From Selaginella moellendorffii (taxonomy: Eukaryota > Streptophyta > Lycopodiopsida > Selaginellales > Selaginellaceae), in NCBI RefSeq assembly GCF_000143415.4, contig NW_003314269.1, positions 2,783,060 through 2,847,059 on the forward strand: a stretch of 64,000 nucleotides of DNA, read 5' to 3'. Shown here one piece after another: positions 32,871-47,471 of the stretch. Each line of letters begins with the position of its first letter. The stretch's first letter is position 1. The notes below the pieces were generated by a model. That model saw only the letters and a list, made by a program, of their open reading frames with translations. It was not told where the DNA came from and did no database searches. A program made the position numbers and the translations under genes.

Positions 32871-33750
32871 TGTTGTCTAGAGCAACCTCCAAAGCTCATT
32901 GTCACAGGCTGGACACCCAGGAGCATCTGAAACATCCGATAGAATTAAAGCGCGGGTCTTAGATCGTTAAAACAAATACCTATCGACATTGTTCTTGGGA
33001 GAAATCCAGTTCGCGAGATTATTCATCCAAAGCGCTGCGAATCCATCAACATAACAATGTAGCCTCGAAATCACGGCCGGAAACCCAATCCATACCTCGG
33101 TGGATCAAAGCGCCATCGCCGCTCGCACTGCCCGGCGCTAACCCTAGCACCTTCTATCGAGCTCACTCACTGGGTGGAAGGAAAATCTAGAACACGAGAT
33201 GGGCCATATGGCGCGTACGGACTTCCCGCGCCCACAAATTTTCCCTCCACGTTTGAAGCTATAGAAAAAAGTAAAATGCCAGGCATTGTCAATCCAGGCA
33301 TTCTTTTATGATACAAATCGCGTGGACATTCCGTGGAGGAACAAATCTGACGCGTCAGCGGTTCCGACGGCGAAGATTAAATCTGGTCATGTAGAATCGC
33401 CTTCTCTCTCTCTTTTATTTAGGCATTGTTTGTGAGGAGCGAGAGGCGCTCTCTCACGTCGGCATCTCGAGTGGACCCGCAGCTCCAATATTTCGATCGA
33501 GGTACGTTTTTCTCGCGAAATCTCCACTCCGTTTGCAATCGCATCGATTGCATGATCATTACCCCCTCCTCCTCCCAAATCTTTGTCGACAAGAACAGTG
33601 CTTCATGCATGCAGTAGGATTCTTCGTGAAAAAACCTCCGATTCGTCTCCAAATATCTTCGCTGCATCCATTCCTCGCGAGAATCTGTCCTTCGCGGCGT
33701 CGCGTCGATTCCTGCCGGAGTAATCCCCCATCGCTCTCCCTTCCTCGCAG
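32871..33750. promoter_or_regulatory. Divergent promoter region between coiled-coil gene and DWF1
   Basis: An 880-bp region separates the two start codons. It contains probable non-coding 5' exons of the coiled-coil gene (donor/acceptor-like signals near 32880-33060). On the DWF1 side a TATA-like TCTTTTATTTAGG motif lies near 33410, followed by a GC-rich leader. No other gene is visible. Confidence 0.45.
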
Positions 33751-35722
33751 ATGTCCGACCTCGAGAAGCCTCTCCGCCCCAAGAAGGCGCGCTCCTGGGT
33801 CGACTGGGCCGTCCAGTTCCGCTGGATCATCGTCATCCTCGTCGTGCTGCCGTGCTCCTTCACCTTCTACTCCCTGGATTACCTCCGCTCGCAGTGGTCC
33901 GCCTCCAAATCCTACAAGAAGCGCCAGAAGGAGCACGACGCCAACGTCGCCAAGGTCATCAAGCGCCTCAAGGAGCGAGATCCCAAGAAGGACGGCCTCG
34001 TTTGCACGGCCAGGAAGCCATGGGTCGCGGTGGGGATGCGCAACGTGGACTACAAGCGCGCGCGCCACTTCGAGGTGGATCTCTCGCCCTTTGGCCAGAT
34101 TCTCGACATTGACACCAAGAACATGATCGCGCGAGTGGAGCCTCTCGTCAACATGGGCCAGATCTCACGAGCCACGGTGCCGCTCGGTGTGTCCCTGGCC
34201 GTGGTGGCCGAGCTCGACGATCTCACAGTAGGCGGCCTCATCAACGGCTATGGCATCGAGGGCAGCTCCCACATCTACGGCCTCTTCTCCGACACGGTGG
34301 TGGCTTACGAGATCATCCTCGCCGACGGCCGCCTCGTCCGTGCTACTGCTGACAACGAGCACAAGGAGCTCTTCTACGCCATCCCATGGTCACAGGGAAC
34401 TCTTGGGCTGCTCGTGGCCGCCGAGATCAAGCTCATCCCAGTCAAGGAGTACATGAAGGTGACTTATTTTCCAGTTCGCGGGAGCTTGCGAGATCTGGCG
34501 CAGGCATACATTGATAGCTTCTGCCCGGCCGATGGCGACCAGGATAGCGCTGACAAGGTTCCAGACTTCGTGGAGGGGATGATCTACAACCGGAACGAAG
34601 GGGTGATGATGACGGGACGATACGCGTCTCGGGAGGAAGCCAAGCAGCGGGGGAACAAGATCAACGAGCAAGGGTGGTGGTTTAAGCCGTGGTTCTACCA
34701 GCACGCACAGACCGCGCTGGACAAGGGCGAGTTCGTGGAGTACATTCCAACGCGGGAGTACTACCACAGGCATACCCGGTGCTTGTACTGGGAGGGGAAG
34801 CTCATCCTCCCATTCGCAGACCAGTTTTGGTTCCGCTGGCTCATGGGCTGGGCGATGCCTCCCAAGGTCTCGTTCCTCAAGGCGACGCAGGGTGACGCTA
34901 TCAGGAACTACTACCACGAGAGGCACATCATCCAGGACATGCTGATACCGCTCCACAAAGTTGCGGATGCGCTGGAATTCTCGGACAGAGAATTTGAGGT
35001 ACGCACTTTCCTCTCATTTTCCAGTCCTTGCACCGAACTTTTACTTTGTTTGCTTGCGTTTGGAAGTTCTTGTTTTTCGCTCAAGTAATTCTTCCATGCT
35101 TGCATGCTTGACTCATAAACTCTTCGCAAAGGTCTCGCTTTGAGGTACGTACATCCTAGTCCACTTTGTTTGTCAAAGTTCTTTTTCTTTCTCATGCTTG
35201 TTTTCCATGCTTGCTTGCTTGACTCTTCAACTCTTTGCAAATCTCATCGCTCCCTGATATCAGGTGTATCCAATCTGGCTGTGCCCGCACCGCTTGTTCC
35301 GGACGCCAATCAAAACGATGATCACACCGGAGCAGAGCTTCGAGCTGTACCAAAGGCAGGGCGACACGAGCTACGCGCAGATGTACACGGACGTGGGCGT
35401 CTACTACACGCCGGAGCCGGTGTTCCGCGGCGAGGAGTACGACGGCGCCGCGGCGGTGCGCAAGATGGAGCAGTGGCTCATCGACAACCACGGCTTCCAG
35501 CCGCAGTACGCCGTGACGGAGCTCAACGAGCACGACTTTTGGAGGATGTTCGACGCCACCCTCTACAACGCGTGCCGCGAGAAGTACAGGGCAGTGGGGA
35601 CGTTCATGAGCGTCTACTACAAGTGCAAAAAGGGGAGGAAGACCGAGCAGGAGGTGAAGCAGGAGGAGCAAAAAGTTCACGACAACGGGTACAAGGATCT
35701 TGAAAGGCCACTCGACGCTTGA
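33751..35722 (+). CDS. DWF1: Delta(24)-sterol reductase, DWARF1/DIMINUTO type (568 aa)
   Basis: Two exons: 33751-34998 and 35264-35722. The protein starts MSDLEKPLRPKKARSWVDWA, has a membrane anchor at about residues 26-46 (WIIVILVVLPCSFTFYSLDY), then the FAD-binding PCMH-type domain (EPLVNMGQISRATVPLGVSL, ELDDLTVGGLINGYGIEGSS, IPWSQGTLGLLVAAEIKLIP). The C-terminal half (DVGVYYTPEPVFRGEEYDGA, FMSVYYKCKKGRKTE) is typical of plant DWF1. The length matches the family (about 560). The enzyme reduces the delta-24(28)/24 side-chain double bond of sterols (24-methylenecholesterol to campesterol), an ER step needed for phytosterols and, in seed plants, brassinosteroids. The only intron contains an internal duplication that repeats the 5' splice site. 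Confidence 0.95.
34990..35262 (+). repeat. Imperfect tandem duplication inside the DWF1 intron
   Basis: The exon-intron border TTTGAGGTACG is found at the true donor (about 34993-35003) and again near 35139-35149. Each is followed by similar T-rich sequence and a block containing CCATGCTTGC...TTGCTTGACTC and an AACTCTTxGCAAA motif. The intron therefore looks like a partial self-duplication of about 140 bp including the donor site. Confidence 0.65.
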
Positions 35723-36419
35723 TAAGTTTTTGTGAGGCTCCTCTTCTAAGTACTCTTTTGCTTGCTTGGTTCTCCTTTTCTATTTTTTCCTCTATCTTCT
35801 TTGTGTGCTTTGGGACACCAAAACTGATTGCGAATAATTTATCTGCGGCATCACATGCCTCGAGTTTTGATCCAAACAAAAGGCTGGAATTTTGCTCCGA
35901 GTTTCGGACATTTTCCTGCATTGTCTCGATGGATGAGTACGGCAAACCCAAAGAAAGAAAGTCAAGAATAAAGAGATACGAATCAAACTTCCAGCTGTTT
36001 GTTGTTTGCCCCACGGGTCGCATCGGCATCCCAAAATGATAAAGTTTGTCAAAATCGTGTTACTCATAGGACTTGGGCAAAGCCAAACAGGCTTCACGCG
36101 AGAACAACATGAGATGATAGAATGCCACTTGCAAAAGCAGGGACGACGTTCTGGAGTTCTTCTTGTGCATCCTGTATGGACTGTTAGATCCCCCACCAAA
36201 AGCTTGCCTGATTGCTGGCAACGTTGGCGAGAAGAATCTCGACTACCTAGAGCTCTAGACCTCGTAGAAAGGAAACGATTGATGTGGAAACACCCAGTAT
36301 ATTTGACAGCGGCTGACTCGGGTGGCTCGCTCATTGTGCAAAGGCTTGCGTTCTTTGAAAATCCATGGGAGAGGTTTAACTGCCGCGTGGTTAACGGGTA
36401 ATTAAGCACTATTTAATTC
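35723..36419. other. DWF1 3' region and spacer
   Basis: About 700 bp lie between the DWF1 stop and the convergent lectin gene. The ORFs here are short and unconvincing. The first few hundred bases are T-rich, as expected of a 3' UTR. No repeat or RNA gene is seen. Confidence 0.45.
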
Positions 36420-37292
36420 TCAATAAATAGTATTCCATACTGCTATTCTGTTGGAATACAACACAAGGTTTCCATCTCTTTGCATGGCAAGGGATGAGCT
36501 TCTGAAACATGAGCTGCATTGTTCCGGCGTGGACCATAGAATAATCTTGGTGATATCGTCGAATAACATAAGAACCCCGCGGATGGAGATTGCAAGCCTG
36601 CAGTTTTCCAGAGGGTAGCTTGTTCCACTCGCCCACACAAATCTTACACCGTCTCCCAGTTCGAAGCACATCATATTGCAAGTAGAAGTTACCATGAAGA
36701 TGTAGAGTTTGTCGGGTGAAAAGAGAGTGTCACCTTTGTAGAGACTCGCAAAGGCACTGCTCTCCAATTCATACTTAGACACCGAGCAATCCCTAGTTGC
36801 TTGCTCTAACTCCGTGTCTATCTCAAGCAATTCGTCTCGCCTTTTGGGTTTGGGAGTCCAATCTGGGATTTCAAACTCAACGACACCGTCTCCAATTGTT
36901 GCCATGAGCTGTACTATATACAGACCTTGGTCGTTTCTAAATCGCCACAGCTCGCTACGAACCACGTTGATGACATTGTTGATGTTGTCCTTGAATTGTG
37001 AGGCTGTAATGGTCGAGAAAGTCGTTGAGGAACAGTGATCGTCCAAGTCTCGCCCATAAGTTCCCGCTGCCCAGTAGATTGTGATTCCGCCAACTGCCAG
37101 TGAGTCTTGAACTGATCTGCCACCGATCATGATTCTCGTGTCGTTATTGACCTGGTTGACACGGGCAGAGATTCTGTCCAAGAGCTCAGTCACTTCGTGT
37201 AGCGTAAACCTGTAATCTCGAGTGTACCTGTATGTTATGCCGGATGCTGTGGTTATGAGAAGTGCAAGAATGTATATTAAGCGTATTTCCAT
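36420..37292 (-). CDS. Secreted protein: unnamed N-terminal domain plus bulb-type (mannose-binding) lectin domain
   Basis: This is an intronless ORF of 290 residues. A signal peptide is clear (MEIRLIYILALLITTASG). Residues about 20-175 form a domain I cannot name, with the blocks GGITIYWAAGTYGRDL, CSSTTFSTITASQF and GLYIVQLMATIGDGVVEFEI. Residues about 190-290 are a bulb-type lectin (B-lectin) domain. It contains YKGDTLFSPDKLYIF, the sugar-binding-type motif QRDGNLVLY near residue 276 and a closing AVWNT strand. A paired, broken copy with the same two-domain layout lies at 28525-29373, so the architecture is a family and not a chance fusion. It is likely extracellular and sugar-binding; a defence role is plausible but inferred. 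It is convergent with DWF1. Confidence 0.78.
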   Translation of the reverse strand: MEIRLIYILALLITTASGITYRYTRDYRFTLHEVTELLDRISARVNQVNNDTRIMIGGRSVQDSLAVGGITIYWAAGTYGRDLDDHCSSTTFSTITASQFKDNINNVINVVRSELWRFRNDQGLYIVQLMATIGDGVVEFEIPDWTPKPKRRDELLEIDTELEQATRDCSVSKYELESSAFASLYKGDTLFSPDKLYIFMVTSTCNMMCFELGDGVRFVWASGTSYPLENCRLAISIRGVLMLFDDITKIILWSTPEQCSSCFRSSSLAMQRDGNLVLYSNRIAVWNTIY

Positions 37293-37495
37293 TTCTTAGT
37301 TGTAGCGAGTTCTATTCATCGTTTTAAAGGAGAGATTCAGCAATGACTTTCTATTTTGCATGTTGAAAGCTCTCAAATACGACTAATTACATGTCTTAGT
37401 GACAGTTCCGATCCTTTTGCATTGGACAAGACAGCGTTCCCAAAGTAGCTTGACTAACAGCAAATGAGCTTGAAATTGGTCCGAGAGCTGAGCTC

Positions 37496-39616
<2,121 letters not shown>

Positions 39617-39801
39617 GCCCAAATTGCGACAGTCGGCTTAAGGAATAGCATTTCCATGAAGAAACAGTAAATTTTTCTTAGTGTGCAACCACATGTATTT
39701 ATAAACAAAACCGAACCTTCCTTAAAAGATCTCTACATTCGCGACAATACCCCCTTCGAACTGCAAACAGCACTATAAAAATGCAATCCAGAAATATGTT
39801 A

Positions 39802-40954
39802 TCAAGCAGACCTTGGAACCTTGCCAATTCGACGGGGATCGGGCTCACAAGCCTGGCGAAGAGCTCTCGCAAACGCTTTGAACATGGCTTCTATGATATG
39901 GTGGCTGTTTGTACCATCCAGCTAGAAGACGAACACGAACACAAGTTTGAAAAATACTTTGAGAACTTTTATCAAACCTGTCGGATGTGGAGAGTCATTC
40001 CTGATGTGTTACATAGCGATTGGAAAAAATGCTCAACAAGCTACAAGACATTTCATTAGAAAGCGCTAGATTTCCACAGCACAACAGCCTACCTGAGTAT
40101 CATACTGACCAACTCGCTGAGTGGGGATTGTCGCCGTATATCTCAAGCAAGGCCTGCCACACAAATCCTTAAAAAAAAAACACAAGTTCAACTCGACCAA
40201 TATATATGCAAACTGGAAAAAAAATCATACCACAACGACATGGACAAGGGCCTCATCGAGTGGAACACTGAAATCACCGTAGCGGTGAATGCCGGAGCGA
40301 TTCCCTATAGCTCTTGCGAGTGCCTGAAAAAAAACCATCAATCGAAACGTTCACAAAGATAGCAAGAGAAGAACGAACCGTTCCAAAAGCCAAAGCAACA
40401 TCCTCGTTCGTGTGGTGGTCATCGATGTGAGTATCTCCGACTGCCTTGATGCTCAAATCAAAGAGACCATGAGAGGCAATTTGCTGAAAAGAGGAGATAT
40501 GAGTCTAGACGTCCAAAGCGAAAGAAACTTACGTCTAGCATGTGGTCTAGAAATGGGATGCCGGTGTCACAGTCGCAATTCCCAGTGCCATCCAGACCGA
40601 TCGAGACATCCACTTTCGTCTCCTTCGTGTTACGAATCTCCCTTCCTATTCTCACTGCCAATCAAAGACGAATAAGAGCAAAGATCACGAATTTCATGCC
40701 AGACCAGGAGGAGCAGTATCATCGACGGACACACTGCCGTTGGATGCCGCCATTGATCGAAGAGCCGGGATCGTGGCGCTGCTGCTAGAGACACGAATCG
40801 ATCGCAGAGACGAGTAGAGAGGGCAAAACTCAGCAGCTCGGGCTTGCTTTTCCTCGATTCGACGACTAATACACTTACATTCTACTGCCGATCCGGAATT
40901 TCTCAGCGATGGAAAGGACGCTTCCCGGCACATCGCGGAGAGCTGGATCGCCAT
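39802..40954 (-). CDS. HISN5: Imidazoleglycerol-phosphate dehydratase, plastid form
   Basis: This multi-exon gene encodes the sixth step of histidine synthesis (imidazoleglycerol-phosphate to imidazoleacetol-phosphate). The first exons encode a basic, Ser-rich N-terminus of about 80 residues, as expected for a plastid transit peptide. The catalytic core then reads [24 protein letters not shown]...[32 protein letters not shown] (Mn-binding His/Asp/Glu cluster), [16 protein letters not shown] and [20 protein letters not shown]. It ends [12 protein letters not shown] with the stop at 39802-39804. Both metal-site motifs (DHHTNED and SHHIIEA) are intact. The transit-peptide region may contain one more small intron (GTAAGTG near 40880). 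The ATG used is at 40952-40954. Confidence 0.9.
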
Positions 40955-41017
40955 AGCCGAGAAGAAAATTTAGGGTTTATTGACAAGAAAGAAGGGGTCA
41001 CATAGAAATATTTTGGT

Positions 41018-41483
41018 CTAGGGGTTTGGATTCGCTATTGTAGGCGCTGGGGGATCTTGAGGCGGAGTTCTTTGATCTGCAAGAACAGCACACAGCGCGA
41101 TTTTAGATCGAAGATTTTGGCAAGGAACACGGATGCGATGATCGCTTACCGTTGCCGCCGCAGGGCTCGCCGATGTCGAGAAGAACCTCGCAGGTCGTGG
41201 CGATCGGCAAGAGGCTCTTGATCACGGTCCGTCCCACGGTCTCCGGCGAGCACAGGCAATGCGGGCTCAGGACGCTGCGAATCGCCTCGCAGCAATCGCC
41301 GTGGATGGAGGCGCCCTTGGATGCCAGACAGGTGAAGAGCTGGTATTTGTTGCAATTGATCCCTCGATAGGTCGGGATTGGATCACCGTCCTGCCTGGAG
41401 GGAAATCCAAGAACAGCGCCGCCGCCGCCGCTCGCCAGAATCGCCATGGCCAGGAGGAGATTGATGCTGCTGCGAGCGGCCAT
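41018..41483 (-). CDS. Secreted 8-cysteine LTP/2S-albumin-like protein
   Basis: Two exons, joined across GTAAGCG...TTGCAG near 41154-41097. A signal peptide (MAARSSINLLLAMAILASGG) is followed by a compact domain with the order C, C, CC, C-x-C, C, C. This is read in INCNKYQLFTC, GDCCEAIRSVLSPHCLC, ATTCEVLLDIGEPC and corresponds to the eight-cysteine motif of non-specific lipid-transfer and related proteins. The second exon adds a Pro-rich tail (RTPPQDPPAPTIANP) and a stop at 41018-41020. It has no obvious GPI signal. It probably binds lipids or a hydrophobic ligand in the apoplast. Only 63 bp separate its stop codon from the HISN5 start on the same strand. Confidence 0.75.
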
Positions 41484-41928
41484 AATTTCGCGGTGATCGG
41501 TCGATCGGTCGATCGAGGAGAGACTGGGAGATTTCGATCGATCGAGGTCCAGGTTTTAAGGCGGTGGAATTGGGGGGAATGTCGCGGATGGATGCATCAC
41601 ACGATTCTTTGCGGGGGTTTTAGGTGAGCAGTGGATCGAAAGGCGTGGGCCAATCCGGGGCGTCCAAGGTTTTCAAAAAAGAGGGGGATTGGGCGGGCAG
41701 TGCTAGGGTTTGTGTGGCCTAGGGTTTCTGAGCAGGGGAGAGAGCATCGCAGGGATCGCAAGGGGCGGCATTCCATTCTTCGAGCATGACATTTCCGGGA
41801 GAACTCGTGCATTTCGTCATGCTGGAGAGGTTCTGGCTAGTGGATGATAGATGATTGCAAAATGTAGGCGGAGGAACTCCTAGTTCGTTTGATCGGTGAT
41901 AGTTTTAGCATATGGTGAAGGGAGGGAG
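41484..41928. promoter_or_regulatory. Divergent promoter region
   Basis: 445 bp lie between the start codons of the LTP-like gene (-) and the gene at 41929 (+). A CGATCG-rich tract is present at 41498-41548, in the LTP leader. No other gene is visible. Confidence 0.45.
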
Positions 41929-42825
41929 ATGACAGGTGGGATTCCGACCGAGTTATGGGACACCACTTACAACGACTATGGACGGTTTTACAAAAGTGCC
42001 AAGGTAAGAAGGGTGGTGTTTTGTTTCTTTCTCTCAGCCTATGTTTCTCAAGCGGCAGCTCGAGGATGCCGCTTCGAAATGCGAGAGAAAGTGTGAGAAG
42101 CTCTCTCGGGAGCTGATGGATTGCCAGAAAACGCTGGACGAGCTGAAAATGCGAACAAAAAATGATAATGCTGCGGGTACCGGCGAGAGCAGTTCGCCAA
42201 GTAAGTAGCGAACAACGACCTGTTTTTCTTCAATCTTTTGATTCTTTTCCCTCAGGTCGTCGTGCCCTCAAAGGCATGCTTAGATATCAGTCTTCTATAC
42301 CCAACCTCCGAGTTCCTGGGTACACCCATGCAGCGGACGAGGAGGATCGAAAGAGCCAGAAGGAGCAGGTGCAGCAAGAAATGCAGTTCATGCGTATTAA
42401 AAAGAAGGACCAAGATATCGAAAGAATGTATGCCGAGAAGGTCTCTACTGTTTCGTGTACTTATCTCCTGGTTTCAGGCGCATGGAGCATATTGTTAACG
42501 CTTACAGATACAGACAGCTTTTCCCGGCCGAGTACAACATGGAGCACAAGAACTATCCTCCTCCCTCTCGACATCACGTATTCGATCTTCAGCCGCAAAG
42601 GCGCTTCGAGAAGAGAGTTCCTGCACCACTACATCCGTCCGTGACCAGATATACGCACTACAAGTTTTATGGTAGCATGGTGTTTCTGAGCTCTCTGATT
42701 TTATCTGACCACATTGTTTTGCAGGATACGGTGGACACGGTGCCAAGACCAGCTGGGGGCACAATATGCCTCTGGGAAAAAGGGTCCGGCATTGCAAACG
42801 AACCCGTATACTACCATCGCATTGA
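41929..42825 (+). CDS. Uncharacterised protein, possible axonemal (microtubule inner) protein
   Basis: Five short exons join in frame. The first reads MTGGIPTELWDTTYNDYGRF and the second starts at RQLEDAASKCERKCEKLSRE, a coiled coil. The next contains RRALKGMLRYQSSIPNLRVP. After a 50-bp intron with donor GTATGCC come MEHIVNAYRYRQLFPAEYNM and FDLQPQRRFEKRVPAPLHPS. The last exon (GYGGHGAKTSWGHNMPLGKR) ends at the stop 42823-42825. There is no membrane segment or signal. Pro/Tyr-rich, loosely structured blocks with a short coiled coil recall proteins that line sperm or ciliary microtubules, and a seed-free vascular plant has flagellated sperm. That link is inference from style only, as I do not recognise the family. 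Confidence 0.6.
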
Positions 42826-42957
42826 TAGAGCTGAGTATGTTTTCTTTAGAGTTCTTTTTAAATATAACCATGATTTTGTTCACTTTTACACGTGGCCTTA
42901 TCCTGCACACGTCGGCATCTCAAGAACAGGCTATGCGCCGCTCTCGCGTTTCGTTCC

Positions 42958-44857
42958 ATGGAAATTAGTGTGAAATCTTTGTTCAGTATGGTATCGCCTG
43001 CCTCCGCCTTCTGTGGATCTGAACGAGCGGGTTTACCCGCGTGTAAGTCTTACTCGGGCAGGCGTAAGATTCACAGGTGTCATTGCGTTTTTGCAACCAT
43101 GGACGTGTTTTCTTCCGATGATATTGTGCTGGAAAGTTTACTGGGGACATATGGCTACATGAGCATCTCCAGGTTCTTTGAGTTCTTGTTCTTTGTATCA
43201 TATGTTCGACGTGGTCATTTTTTTTTATTGTTTGTGTGTGTGTGTGTGTGTGTGATTTTGTTTTCAGCTACGACCCGCCCAAGCTTGATGGAGGAATAGA
43301 GAGCATGACAACCAGTTTAAATGTAAAGAGATTTGGTGGTCAGGAGGTTGATGCTGGTAACGTGGAAACAAGGTGAGCTTTCGACGAATATTGGAAGTAA
43401 TGTACACACTTCTTATTTCAAGGCTCTACTCCGGAAGAGTAAGGCGTGGTCCGAACACTGGCACACGCATTTTACTGAAAGTAAGTTTTACTGAATTCGT
43501 GAAGAAAAGAGTAGCTTTACATCACCATCTCAGGCTTATCCGGTTCGAAATGCCGGTGGTATGAAGCTGATATGATGGCGGCAAATGAGTTGAGTTCACA
43601 CGCCATTCTTCAGGTTGATATTGAATTTTTTTTTTTTTTTTTTCCTGTTATCCTTGACGCAGCTTTCTCTTGCAGGACTCTTCAATGGGAAAGACATGCG
43701 AAAACATAATAGTACTTCTTGGAGGATTTGAGACACGCACAGGAGAACAGGCATGCAAGACTTCATCACGTCATTCTTTTACAGTGTCCAACTTGTTTCA
43801 GGACAGTGGCTTGTGTTTCGAAATGATGGAATCAAATCCGGGGCTGATTATGCCATGGCTGCGGGCGTTGCAACTCAGAAGGGCATTTCTGTAGGTGCTT
43901 GGGACTTTTGGGATCGTTTTGAAAAAGCAGAGGTTCTTCAAAGGAGACATGCTTTTATTCGAAAACTACTTGCTGGTGCCTTTACTGGTCTGTCTTTCAT
44001 GCATGCCCGTGGTCAACTACACCAGTCTCTTGGCCCTGCATCAGTGATTCTCAAGTAAGTTCAGAGTACATACTTCCTTGATGGCATTGTTTTTGTTGCT
44101 GCAGCACAATGGAAGAGCGAAATATTTCAATGGTTTTACCTCGTTTACGGGATCTCGCCTTTGCTGTGGATGTGAGGTTAGTTCATGTTATGCATCTCAG
44201 TCTTAATTTAGTATCTCTTTCGACATTTGCAGTAATGAAACTCTGTTTCGTGGTGCCGACCCGAAATTTGGAGCTCTTTCTGATAATCTTTGGCGTAGAG
44301 CAGCCGCTGCAGGTGCTCGAACAATATTTGAACGCAAGGCATTTGGGATTGCTGATGATATGTAAGATATTATTTTCGTACTTCGGCTTATTTGCTGTGT
44401 TTTTGTGGCAGCTTCTCCGGTGGCCTGCTTCTGGCATATATTGTTTTTGCATCTCTCAGTGTTCCTGGTAGCGTTGATGCTCCATCACTTCAGGTTTTGC
44501 TACACTCCACCATCCATTTTTCTGATATTTTGTTCTTTTGAGCAGAGGCTTTTGGAAACCACATTTCGACTTGATCTAACTGCTACTAGAGAGTCTGTTT
44601 TTTCCACTTTATTCTAGCTTTTTAATCTACCGTTTCTATTACAGATATTGTATGATGGATGATAGGTGGGAAGAGGCTGTCAAGTTCCTGGATCTCGATA
44701 ATAAAGCAGGATGGGAACTTCTCCAGGTGAGTGAGGTAGCGGAAATTGATAATGTCACTCTACTAAGAGACTGAGACTGCAGGTGATGCTCAATCCAGAT
44801 TATCGGCAACGGCCCATAGCAGATGCTGTTCTGTGTCACCGGTTCATGACAGGTTGA
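42958..44857 (+). CDS. Plastid-targeted protein-kinase-like protein (pseudokinase)
   Basis: This gene of about 12 exons encodes an N-terminal Ser/Arg-rich transit-like peptide, then YDPPKLDGGIESMTTSLN, RVRRGPNTGTRILLKAYP and IIVLLGGFETRTGEQWLVF, followed by a kinase C-lobe (RRHAFIRKLLAGAFTGLSFM, RGQLHQSLGPASVIL, LVPRLRDLAFAVD-type strand, FGIADDIFSGGLLLAYIVF) and ATREYCMMDDRWEEAVKFLD, NPDYRQRPIADAVLCHRFM. Where kinases have HRD...N this has HQS...S, and no DFG is seen, so catalysis is unlikely. At 43558-43566 the frame is broken: AYPVRNAGGM is followed by one missing base before EADMMAANELSSH. One intron (about 43752-43803) seems to use a GC donor (CAG|GCATGC). The family exists in land plants; its role is not known to me. 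Confidence 0.7.
43231..43254 (+). repeat. (TG)n microsatellite in an intron
   Basis: About twelve TG units lie in the first intron of the pseudokinase gene, close to the acceptor. Confidence 0.9.
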
Positions 44858-45304
44858 CGAAAGGAAAAGTAAAGCTGCAGACCCGGGTACAATGTACTAT
44901 GCTTTTGATATCAGCTTCTTCGTTTGCAACATGTGAGCGCATCTGGTTGAATTGATCGGTAAAATCGGAATTTTCTTTCAGTTCTGATGACTCTTCGTGG
45001 TAAGGACAGTAAGAAAGCGACAAGAGAAAATCAAGGCGGCAATATCGATAATGCCAGAACTCTCCCCAAATCGAATTTCTCTGTTACTAGGACAGCATAG
45101 TGGAAACCATGTTCATACTGGCTCCTACCAGCTTTTGTTGCTCTTTGCTTGCACCGATCCATCACTCAAGCATCTGTCCTTTCTTAAGCTGTCATTCCTT
45201 GTTCATCGTTGTGGCTTATCATGCATTGCTTGTGCTTGGTGGTACCCATGCTTTTGCTCCAGAAATGTTAAAGGCATAGTTGTGGCTTGGTTCTGTTCAT
45301 CCCG
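44858..45304. other. Spacer, GH1 copy 2 promoter
   Basis: 447 bp between the pseudokinase stop and the next start. Short ORFs only. It should hold the 3' UTR of the former and the promoter of the latter. Confidence 0.4.
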
Positions 45305-47428
<2,124 letters not shown>

Positions 47429-47471
47429 CTCTTTCAAAATGCTACAACCTTTTCACATTGTCCTCTGTCTT

